Shown here: in pieces, positions 26,248 through 32,643 of the stretch
How the letters are laid out: the number at the start of each line of letters is the position of its first letter
Numbering within the stretch: position 1 is the first letter of the stretch
Assembly (NCBI GenBank): GCA_021805805.1
Contig: JAJZEB010000025.1
Coordinates: 1-33,723 of the forward strand
DNA: 33,723 nt
DNA from: Pseudomonadota bacterium
Lineage (GTDB): Bacteria > Pseudomonadota > Gammaproteobacteria > Burkholderiales > Burkholderiaceae_C
Direction: 5' to 3'
Notes under the pieces: generated by a model
Seen by the model: the letters and a program-made list of their open reading frames with translations, nothing else
Databases searched by the model: none
Told to the model about the DNA's origin: nothing
Made by a program: the position numbers and the translations under genes

Positions 26248-26853
26248 ATGGGACGTCGATCGCGTGGCAACGAGGCTCTGATCGCGCTGGCGGTGGGTGT
26301 CGGCGCGCCGATCTACGGCGTCACTTGGCTGTACGAGCATGACCCCTGGGCCATCGTGCTTGTCGTCGTGGCCGTCGTGGTCGCGATCGTCGCCTACGTT
26401 CGCCATAGGCAAGAGCAGCTGAGGCGGTTCGATCCTTCGGCCGTCGACGTCTGGACGCTGAGCCCGACCCAGTACGAGCAGTACTGCGCGACCATCCTGA
26501 ACAAGTTCGGCTGGCGCACCACGCTCACGAAGACTTCCGGCGATCACGGTGTCGACATCGTGGCCGAGCTGGGCGCGGTGAAGGTCGCCATCCAGATCAA
26601 GCAGTATCGCAAGCGCGTCGGCAATGCGGCGGTCCAACAGGTGGTTGCCGGCAAGGCGGTGTATCGCTGCACCGCTGCGGTTTGCGTGGCCCCGAATGGG
26701 TTTACCCAGGGCGCCGAGCAACTGGCTCGAGCGAATGGCGTGCTGCTCATGGAGCATCGCGACCTTCCCGGCCTGGCGCGGCGTCTCGGACTCCGGAACG
26801 TCGCGGTCGAAGCTGACGGCGCCCAGAACCCAGGATCTCGAGTCGTTCGGTAG
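26248..26853 (+). CDS. Membrane-anchored Mrr-type restriction endonuclease
   Basis: A 201-residue protein starting MGRRSRGNEALIALAVGVG. Two hydrophobic segments (about 11-30 and 36-53) form an N-terminal membrane anchor, then a charged linker RHRQEQLRRF. The Mrr_cat PD-(D/E)xK domain covers about 70-180: LSPTQYEQYCATILNKFGW, the active-site strand SGDHGVDIV, and QIKQYRKRVGN, where Gln stands in the Glu position as in Mrr enzymes. The family cuts modified or foreign DNA. The start ATG 26248 has a close GAGG; ATG 26134 is possible but less protein-like. Repeat-rich gene-free DNA flanks it on both sides, which fits independently acquired cargo. Confidence 0.85.
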   Translation: MGRRSRGNEALIALAVGVGAPIYGVTWLYEHDPWAIVLVVVAVVVAIVAYVRHRQEQLRRFDPSAVDVWTLSPTQYEQYCATILNKFGWRTTLTKTSGDHGVDIVAELGAVKVAIQIKQYRKRVGNAAVQQVVAGKAVYRCTAAVCVAPNGFTQGAEQLARANGVLLMEHRDLPGLARRLGLRNVAVEADGAQNPGSRVVR

Positions 26854-26900
26854 CGCGGCTTCCTGCACGGCGCGCGGCGCAACGCGACCCACCACGCCAA

Positions 26901-27104
26901 GGCTAGTTTTGGCTAGCAGTCTCGCGGCTCAAAACTGAGCCGTGAGATCGGACCGTCGTGCACGCGCGCCTCTGCGGCGACCTCAACATTCTTCAACAAC
27001 CGGGCGGCGCCGCCGGCAACGCAGAACCATAACTTTCCATAACAGCCAGCGCCGAAGCCCATAGCACACGCGCGTACCGCTATCGAAACCGGAGTTTTCC
27101 GGAG
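26901..27104. repeat. Four paired hexamer direct repeats, 10-base period (right of Mrr gene)
   Basis: GGCTAG-TTTT-GGCTAG (26901-26916), TCAACA-TTCT-TCAACA (26983-26998), CCATAAC-TTT-CCATAAC (27027-27043) and CCGGAG-TTTT-CCGGAG (27089-27104). All have a ten-base period and T-rich spacers. Two are followed by CAGT, and the GTCAGG pair on the other side of the Mrr gene is followed by TAGT. I see no convincing gene in 26854-27422, so these repeats are its main content. Confidence 0.88.
26925..26942. repeat. Perfect hairpin CGGCTCA-AAAC-TGAGCCG
   Basis: A seven-base perfect inverted repeat with a four-base loop, eight bases after the GGCTAG pair. It has no T-run on either strand, so it is not a typical terminator. 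It may be an operator or an RNA hairpin. Confidence 0.75.
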
Positions 27105-27262
27105 CAGTCGCGCGCCGGCACTTGGGCGCATCCCATTGCGGTGACAAGTCGGATTTCAAAGCGCACTTTCGATCTCGGCAGCAAAGGCCATTTCTGGCTT
27201 TCGCTCCGGCGCCAGCTCGCGGCATGCGTAGGTGGCGCCACCGCGGCCCGTCTGCGTGCGCA

Positions 27263-27289
27263 GAAAAAGGTTCGAAACCGTGCTTTTTC
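27263..27289. repeat. Nested inverted repeat GAAAAAG...CTTTTTC
   Basis: GAAAAAG (27263-27269) and CTTTTTC (27283-27289) are inverted, and between them GGTT-CGA-AACC (27269-27279) is a second inverted repeat. It lies in the gene-free stretch downstream of the HGG-protein genes on the minus strand and could stop their transcript, but the stem is A/T-rich and weak. Confidence 0.5.
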
Positions 27290-27422
27290 GTTATCAGCGG
27301 CGTCGGACCCCACGACGCGCGACCGGCGGCCCGATCGACCTGGGCGGTGCTGCCCAAGACGGGCGAATGGGGCGCGTCCAATTTTGGCGAGTGCTTTGAA
27401 ATCAACGAGTTGCCGGCGCTGC

Positions 27423-27791
27423 TCACTTCGGCCGGTTCTGCACCAGGTTGGCCAGCGCGCGGGCTCGGCCTTCGTCGGTCTTCGGCCCGCTCGACGCGCC
27501 GCCATGCAGCCGACAGCGCCAGCCGTTGCCCGAGCCGAGCGCGATGCACAGCGTGCCGCGGCGGGTCCTGGCCAGGCACAGGTCGCCGTCAGTGCGCTCG
27601 ATCTTCTCCAGCAGCTTGCGGCCGCGCCCCTCGGCGGGATCGAAGCCAGCAGCGCGCACACGGTCGGCCGCCCAAGACTGCATGCGCTCCTGCTCGGCGA
27701 TCTCGGCCATGCGCTGCGCGAGGCGGCGCTGATATTCGGGGCTCGCCTCGATCTCGGCCCTCATACGGTCGTAGCTTGAAAGTCGCGCCAT
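27423..27791 (-). CDS. HGG-motif small protein, downstream paralogue
   Basis: A 122-residue protein starting MARLSSYDRMRAEIEASPEY. A charged helical N-terminus leads to a compact Cys/His domain: LCLARTRRGTLCIALG, then RCRLHGGASSGPKTDEGRARA. The pattern Cys ... Cys ... Cys-x2-His-Gly-Gly suggests a metal-binding knuckle, and the HGG-x-S-x-GP-x-T-x-x-G tail is a motif I recall in many small phage and prophage proteins of unknown function. More than half of the residues in this core are identical to the upstream neighbour, so the two arose by duplication. The ATG lies two bases after the neighbour's stop. Confidence 0.75.
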   Translation of the reverse strand: MARLSSYDRMRAEIEASPEYQRRLAQRMAEIAEQERMQSWAADRVRAAGFDPAEGRGRKLLEKIERTDGDLCLARTRRGTLCIALGSGNGWRCRLHGGASSGPKTDEGRARALANLVQNRPK

Positions 27792-27793
27792 GG

Positions 27794-28189
27794 TCAGGAG
27801 CCCACCTCAATGCGCGTGGGGTCGGGAATTTGGCCGCACGAGGACTTTCCCTCCCACCTCTTGACCCTGGCCAGCGCCAGAGCCGCCATTGCCCGCGCCT
27901 TGCCGCTGGCCGTCCTCGGTCCGGTGGACTGGCCGCCGTGGTTCTTGCAGCGGCCGCCGGCGCCGTCGCCCAGGGCGATGCACGGTGAACCCTTGCGGGT
28001 CCTGGCCTTGCACAGCCCGAGACCGGCTTTCTCCATCTTGCGCATCAGCAGCCATGCGCGATCTTCGTTCGGGTCGATGCCGGCCGCGCGCAGCTCGTCC
28101 TCGATCCAGCCGTTGCCGGCGGCGATGGCCGGGTGCACGCCGCGCAGGATGGCTGCAAGCGCTGCGGTCGGAAGGTCACAAATCGCCAT
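27794..28189 (-). CDS. HGG-motif small protein, upstream paralogue
   Basis: A 131-residue protein starting MAICDLPTAALAAILRGVHP. The core LCKARTRKGSPCIALG, then RCKNHGGQSTGPRTASGKARA, matches the downstream paralogue position by position, including all three cysteines, the His-Gly-Gly and the GP-x-T. The region before the core (ELRAAGIDPNEDRAWLLMRK) is also related (RVRAAGFDPAEGRGRKLLEK). The N-terminal ends differ. CGGAG precedes ATG 28189 by seven bases. Possibly a nucleic-acid binding protein, given the basic metal-knuckle composition, but this is inference. Confidence 0.75.
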   Translation of the reverse strand: MAICDLPTAALAAILRGVHPAIAAGNGWIEDELRAAGIDPNEDRAWLLMRKMEKAGLGLCKARTRKGSPCIALGDGAGGRCKNHGGQSTGPRTASGKARAMAALALARVKRWEGKSSCGQIPDPTRIEVGS

Positions 28190-28201
28190 CGTCAGCTCCG
28201 T

Positions 28202-28501
28202 TCATGGGGTTATTTTGCAAATGTGCCGCGCGCTGCTCAATTCCGGCCCGCTGGCGGCCTTTCGCGGCTTGGCCCTGGGGTCGGCCTTGCTTATGGGCTG
28301 CGCGGGCGCTGGCGCCGGTTCTACGCATGCCACCGCGCGCTCGGGGTCGATGTCGGCCTCCGCGCACGCCTGGGCGATCCGCTGCTCGGTTTCGGCGTCG
28401 TCGCTGCCAGCCTGCACGTACACCAGGCGGTCGACCAGCAACGGGTGCGGCTGGCCACCGGGCGAGCGGCACATCGTCGGCAGCGGCGCTTTGCGGCTCA
28501 T
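28202..28501 (-). CDS. Hypothetical protein coupled to tape measure operon
   Basis: A 99-residue protein starting MSRKAPLPTMCRSPGGQPHP. A short acidic helical centre (DDAETEQRIAQACAEADIDPERAVAC) is flanked by Pro/Ala/Lys-rich low-complexity ends. The ATG at 28501 overlaps the 53-residue gene's stop by four bases (ATGA), which fixes the start. No family recognised. Its stop lies 12 bases before the first HGG gene. Confidence 0.6.
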   Translation of the reverse strand: MSRKAPLPTMCRSPGGQPHPLLVDRLVYVQAGSDDAETEQRIAQACAEADIDPERAVACVEPAPAPAQPISKADPRAKPRKAASGPELSSARHICKITP

Positions 28502-28659
28502 CGGCGCCAGCTCCGGTGCAGGCGCGGGGCGTACGAGGCGCTGCGCCTGGCGACCTCGGCGTTGCGCAGCGCGGCGGCCGAGTGCTTGGCACGCCACCAG
28601 GCGTAGCGAGCGCACCAGGCACGCCACGCGAACCGCAGCGCACTGCGGAGTGCCTTCAT
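28498..28659 (-). CDS. Very small basic protein between tape measure and next gene
   Basis: A 53-residue, strongly basic, Trp/Ala/Arg-rich frame (MKALRSALRFAWRAWCARYA ...). It overlaps the tape measure stop by four bases (ATGA) and the next start by four bases (ATGA), the same coupling seen along the rest of this operon, which is the main reason to accept it. The N-terminal 25 residues form an amphipathic helix. It could be a membrane-active peptide or a simple translational relay. I do not recognise it. Confidence 0.5.
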   Translation of the reverse strand: MKALRSALRFAWRAWCARYAWWRAKHSAAALRNAEVARRSASYAPRLHRSWRR

Positions 28660-31600
28660 GGCCGCGCTCCCGCCAGTAGGCCGCCCGGCCGCATTTCCTG
28701 CAGCATGATCTGGCGAACGTGCTCGCCGACCATCATGCCCAGCGACTGTTGCGCGGCGTTGCCGTTGCCGCTCATCGCGGACATGCCGTTGTGCTGCACC
28801 GTGACGTTGACGTTTCCGTTGAAGTTCGACTGGTGACCGGCCAGGGCTCCCGAGCGGATCGCGTCGGCGCCCTTCTTCGGCACGATCATTTCGCCCTGGT
28901 GGATCTGCGCCACCATGTCGTGCGGCACGTAGTCGGCGCCGGCGGCGAAGCTGCTGCCGATGCTTGCGAGCCACGAACCGATCCCGCTCCAGAAACCATT
29001 CGACGCAACGGTGCTGGATGACGAGGTGTAGGCGCTGGGGTTGTTGTAGACCTGCCCGCCGGTCGTGTACGCGCCGGTGCCGTTGTTCGACGACGCGAAC
29101 ATGCCGCCGAGCCACCCGCTGACGCCAGCTCCCATCATCTTGCCGATCTGGCCCACGCCGCCCATGCTGCGCAGCGCTGAGCCGCCGGGCGTTCCCGCGC
29201 CCATCATCCCCTGCATCAGACCCTGCGCGAGCTGCTGGCTCATGGTCTGCATCATGGTGTTGGCCAGCGACTGGAAGAACGCCTCCAACTGCTGGCGCAT
29301 GGTCTTCTGGTGCTTCATCAGGCCGTCGAACAGCCCGGCGAAGGCGCTCTCGAAGCCGTTGTAGATCTTCTGCTGGAACTGGGTGAGGCCGTCGCCGTAG
29401 CGCTTGAGCCCGACGATCAGGGTGTCGATGGTCGTGGTGGACTGCCCGGCCTGCTGCTCGAGCTGCTTGACCGCCTCCGCTGCCTGCAGGATGCCCGGCG
29501 CGGCCGCGCGCTGGTCCGCCAGCGTCCGCTGCTGCGCTTGGTCGGGCGTGAGCACGCCGGCAGTCACGAGAGCCGCGTTGTACTTGGCCTTGCTCGAGAG
29601 CGCGCTTTGCAGCCCCGAGAGATTGGCCTTCGCCTGCTGCAGTTGCATCTGCAGGGCCTTCTTGCGCCCGATGGCCTGCGCCTGGGGCGCGAGAGCTCGC
29701 GTGGCCGGGTCGGTGCTCGATGCGAGTTGCGAGGCGACCTGATCCCAGTGCTGCTGCACCGCCTGCGGCGAATCGTGCTGCTGGGTTGATTGCAACTGCG
29801 CGAGCGCGCGGTCGATTGGCGCCTGCGCCGCCCGCGCCTCTGCGGCAGCCTGCTGGCTCGCACGGTGCAGATCCTGCAGGCCCCAGCCCGCGGCCAGCTC
29901 CTGCGGAGTCTGCGCGCGCTTGTGGGCAGCGCCCCCTGCCGCCACGCCGCCGAGCTGCAGCGGGTTGCCGCCGGGGATATGGGTGGCCTGCATGCGCTTG
30001 AGCAGGTCGGCGAATGCCAGCTCCTCCGGCGACGGCCCGGGCGACGTGTGGGCACCGGGCGGCATCCATCGCTTGCCGGCCGGCATCTTCGTGCCCCAGG
30101 GCGTGTAGCCATTGGCCACCAGGGCGTCGGCCTGAGCCTTCTTCGCGGCAAGCGACCTGCGCTCGCCGACATCCAGCGTGGTCGAGTGCAGCAGCAGGTA
30201 CGCCGGCAGGAACACGCGCTTCACCAGGAACGACGCGATCTCGCCGAGCGTCGTGCCGGCGAAGTCCAGCGCCTCGCCCATGCGGGTGGACAAGCTCTTT
30301 GCCGCGGCGATCGCCGTGTCGCCGAAGCTGAACAGTCGCTTGGCCGCCCAGATGCCACCGTTCGTGATCAGCTTGAATGCGCTGATCACTGGCTTGTCGA
30401 AGCCCATGAACCGGCCAAATCCCTGGAAGACCATCAGCGCACTGCCTACGGCGCCCCCGAGTTCCACGAAGAAGCTGATGACCTTGTGGTTCTGGGCGAA
30501 CCGTCCGAACCACGCTGCGGCCCGATTGATCTCACCGACGAACTTGGTCAGCGCTGGGATCACCGTCACTCCCAGCGCCAGCCCGAGGTTTTCGAGCTGA
30601 TGGTGCAGCACGTCCATGCGGCCGGCGAAGGTCTTCTGGATCTCGGCATTGATCTGCGAGGGCGACTGAACCGATCGCATCTGCTGCGCGTCTGCATGGA
30701 TCGCTGCGGCCGATGCCGGGTTGCCGAGGATCGACAGGCCCGAGCCCAGCGTCTGGCCGCCCACGCGCATCTTGCTGAGGTAGCCCGAGAGAATCGCGAT
30801 TGCGTTGGCCGCCTGCTCGATGTTGTTCAGATCTTTGGTCGAGCCGGAGTGGTAGCCGAACGTCTTCCAGTTCTGCCGGGTGTAGGCCAGCATGCGCGGG
30901 ATCATGATCTTCTGCACCCAGTCCGCAGTGTCGTTCTGCGCCATCGGCGCATCGAGGAGCGCCCCCGGCGCCAGCACCGCCATCGTGCTGCTCTTGCCGT
31001 AGGGCGTGATCGCCTTCGCGTCGACGAGGCCAATCTGCCGCATCAGCTCGGCGCCGGCCTTGGTGATCATGCCGCCATAGCTCATCTGCAGGATGGCGTT
31101 GAGCAGCGTGGCGCCCCTGGTGTTGCCGCCGGCGCCACCGCCGCCTGCCGACTTGAAGGTCTCCAGCAGCGCCATCTCGTTGCTGAAGGCGTGCATGCTC
31201 ATGGTGGTCGTCGCGGCCCGGTTGCGTGTGCGCAGGTACGTCTCGATCGACTGCAGATTGAGCTTGCCGCCGCCGCCCACCATCGCGTTGGACAGCGCGA
31301 CCATGACCGCGTGCGCCCGCTGCTTGTTGGACGCGCCGCCCATCGCGTCGACCACCCCGAAGATGTTCTGGATGCGATGCTCCAGCGAGCTTCGATCGCC
31401 GCCGATGTACTTGGCGGCCGCGGCAACCTGCAGCGCCAGCGGCATCAGTTGGGCGCGCATGTCCTGCGAGTACTTCGAGTTGCCCGGAAGCCCGGGGATG
31501 CTCGCCAGGTTCGCCTTGAGCGTGTCGTTGACGCTGTACAGCGGGTTCTCGCGTGCCTGCTGCCGTGCACGCTGCACGATTGCCTGCTGCTCGCCGGGCG

Positions 31601-32132
31601 GCAGGTTGCGCACCTGCAGGCGCAGCAGCGTCTGCTGATAGGTGGACGCGGCGCTGACGGTGCGCTTGAGTCCCTCCTCGATCTTCAGACCGGCCCAGAT
31701 CTCGGCCATCCCACGCAGCGCCGCACTCATGCTGCTGATGTGCCCGGTCGCCTCGCGCGTCTTCACGCCCGCCATCTCGATGCGATCCGAGGCGACGCCG
31801 ATCGCGCCGGCCGCCTCCCTCGCGCCGGCGGTGGCTTCGCGCATCCCCGCGCTCAATCCCGTCAGGCCGTCGACCGAGGTGCGCAGCGCTGCCTCGAACG
31901 CGCCCAGCCGCTCGCCGATGGCGCTGACGGCTTCGACCAGGCGGTTGCCGCCGGCGCTGGCCTTGTCCGACGCGGTGCCGAGAGAATCGATGCGGCGCCC
32001 CAAGATGGCGAGTTGGTCGTTCAGCGGGCGCACCGAGCGCGCCATGTTGGCCAGCAGGTCCTGGATCGACCGCAGCCCGGGGCTGGCGCCGTCCAGCAGC
32101 GTTAGGCGCATCGAAACGTTCATTTCGCTCAT
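28656..32132 (-). CDS. Phage tail tape measure protein
   Basis: A 1158-residue protein. Its length sets tail length in long-tailed phages; at roughly 0.15 nm per residue, a textbook rule, it would suit a tail of about 170 nm. The N-terminal 150 residues are repetitive coiled coil, the middle (about 500-600) has hydrophobic helices such as FFVELGGAVGSALMVF, and a second coiled coil runs about 730-900. The C-terminus has the Gly/Ala/Ser-rich region and the motif ADYVPHDMVAQIHQGEMIVPKKGADAIRSG, split here as in lambda-type tape measure C-termini. No tail tube, chaperone or tip gene lies beside it, which is abnormal. The start is ATG 32132, or 32123. Confidence 0.88.
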   Translation of the reverse strand: MSEMNVSMRLTLLDGASPGLRSIQDLLANMARSVRPLNDQLAILGRRIDSLGTASDKASAGGNRLVEAVSAIGERLGAFEAALRTSVDGLTGLSAGMREATAGAREAAGAIGVASDRIEMAGVKTREATGHISSMSAALRGMAEIWAGLKIEEGLKRTVSAASTYQQTLLRLQVRNLPPGEQQAIVQRARQQARENPLYSVNDTLKANLASIPGLPGNSKYSQDMRAQLMPLALQVAAAAKYIGGDRSSLEHRIQNIFGVVDAMGGASNKQRAHAVMVALSNAMVGGGGKLNLQSIETYLRTRNRAATTTMSMHAFSNEMALLETFKSAGGGGAGGNTRGATLLNAILQMSYGGMITKAGAELMRQIGLVDAKAITPYGKSSTMAVLAPGALLDAPMAQNDTADWVQKIMIPRMLAYTRQNWKTFGYHSGSTKDLNNIEQAANAIAILSGYLSKMRVGGQTLGSGLSILGNPASAAAIHADAQQMRSVQSPSQINAEIQKTFAGRMDVLHHQLENLGLALGVTVIPALTKFVGEINRAAAWFGRFAQNHKVISFFVELGGAVGSALMVFQGFGRFMGFDKPVISAFKLITNGGIWAAKRLFSFGDTAIAAAKSLSTRMGEALDFAGTTLGEIASFLVKRVFLPAYLLLHSTTLDVGERRSLAAKKAQADALVANGYTPWGTKMPAGKRWMPPGAHTSPGPSPEELAFADLLKRMQATHIPGGNPLQLGGVAAGGAAHKRAQTPQELAAGWGLQDLHRASQQAAAEARAAQAPIDRALAQLQSTQQHDSPQAVQQHWDQVASQLASSTDPATRALAPQAQAIGRKKALQMQLQQAKANLSGLQSALSSKAKYNAALVTAGVLTPDQAQQRTLADQRAAAPGILQAAEAVKQLEQQAGQSTTTIDTLIVGLKRYGDGLTQFQQKIYNGFESAFAGLFDGLMKHQKTMRQQLEAFFQSLANTMMQTMSQQLAQGLMQGMMGAGTPGGSALRSMGGVGQIGKMMGAGVSGWLGGMFASSNNGTGAYTTGGQVYNNPSAYTSSSSTVASNGFWSGIGSWLASIGSSFAAGADYVPHDMVAQIHQGEMIVPKKGADAIRSGALAGHQSNFNGNVNVTVQHNGMSAMSGNGNAAQQSLGMMVGEHVRQIMLQEMRPGGLLAGARP

Positions 32133-32135
32133 GGT

Positions 32136-32480
32136 TCAGCCCCTTTCGGCGCAGTAGGTTGCAAAGTCTTGGGACGGGACGCCGAGGCTCGTGAGCTCGG
32201 CGGCGATGATGTCGTGCCGCGCCACCATCCGGGCGAACTCGGCCTGGATGTGCGCCACGTCGCCCATGAGGTCGGCCATGCGACGCGCCTCCTTGGGCGT
32301 GGGCTCGCGCCCCTGCATCTGCTCGGCCAGCGCGACCGCTTCCGCCGTCAGGCGTCCGGCGCGCACGGCCATGGCGTTCGATTTGCGCCCGAGGCGGGCG
32401 CCCTCGCTCAGCAGCCTCGAGGCGCGCCAGGTGCGGCGCAGGCCGGTGGGCGCTTCGGGATTGGTCTGGTCAGGCTTCAC
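32136..32480 (-). CDS. Helical small protein upstream of tape measure
   Basis: A 114-residue protein. GTG 32480 is chosen because AGGAGG stands six to seven bases before it, a nearly perfect site; the frame to 32501 has none. The N-terminus is basic (LRRTWRASRLLSEGARLGRK) and the rest is helical, with LTAEAVALAEQMQGREPTPKEA and a C-terminal helix region ending YCAERG. It overlaps the upstream gene by 11 bases and stops three bases before the tape measure ATG. Tail assembly chaperones occupy this place in typical phages, but this one shows no similarity I can recognise and no slippery frameshift site. Confidence 0.65.
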   Translation of the reverse strand: MKPDQTNPEAPTGLRRTWRASRLLSEGARLGRKSNAMAVRAGRLTAEAVALAEQMQGREPTPKEARRMADLMGDVAHIQAEFARMVARHDIIAAELTSLGVPSQDFATYCAERG

Positions 32481-32643
32481 GGCGCACCTCCTGCGCGGCA
32501 AGGTTGAGCTTCAAGTGCCACAGCGCGGTCAGGCGCGCGGCGAGGGCAGTGCGGCGGCGATCGTCTCGGCGGCGCCGACGCGGTGGGGTTGCGAGCTGGG
32601 CGCGGGCTTGGCGCATCTCGGTCTCGATGGCGGTGGGCGTCAT
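32470..32643 (-). CDS. Very small arginine-rich protein
   Basis: A 57-residue protein starting MTPTAIETEMRQARAQLATP, with an Arg-rich stretch (PPRRRRRDDRRRTALAARL) followed by an amphipathic helix. The ATG overlaps the helicase gene's stop by four bases (ATGA), so translation is coupled. Strong positive charge suggests nucleic-acid contact, perhaps aiding the helicase, but nothing proves it. Confidence 0.6.
   Translation of the reverse strand: MTPTAIETEMRQARAQLATPPRRRRRDDRRRTALAARLTALWHLKLNLAAQEVRREA

Noticed and set aside
26006-27104. CRISPR array
   Set aside because: The repeated words differ between pairs, are only 5-7 bases long and have 3-5 base spacers. There is no constant 23-47 base repeat and no cas gene.
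26913-27579. Minus-strand frames across the gene-free stretch
   Set aside because: They are rich in Cys, Arg and Trp, lack a ribosome-binding site and third-position G/C bias, and overlap the HGG gene in another frame.
29790-32105. Long plus-strand frame opposite the tape measure gene
   Set aside because: Low-complexity Arg/Leu/Val/His-rich shadow with no ribosome-binding site or recognisable domain.
32136-32480. Tail assembly chaperone with programmed frameshift
   Set aside because: Position fits, but there is no slippery heptamer near the 3' end and no overlapping extension frame.
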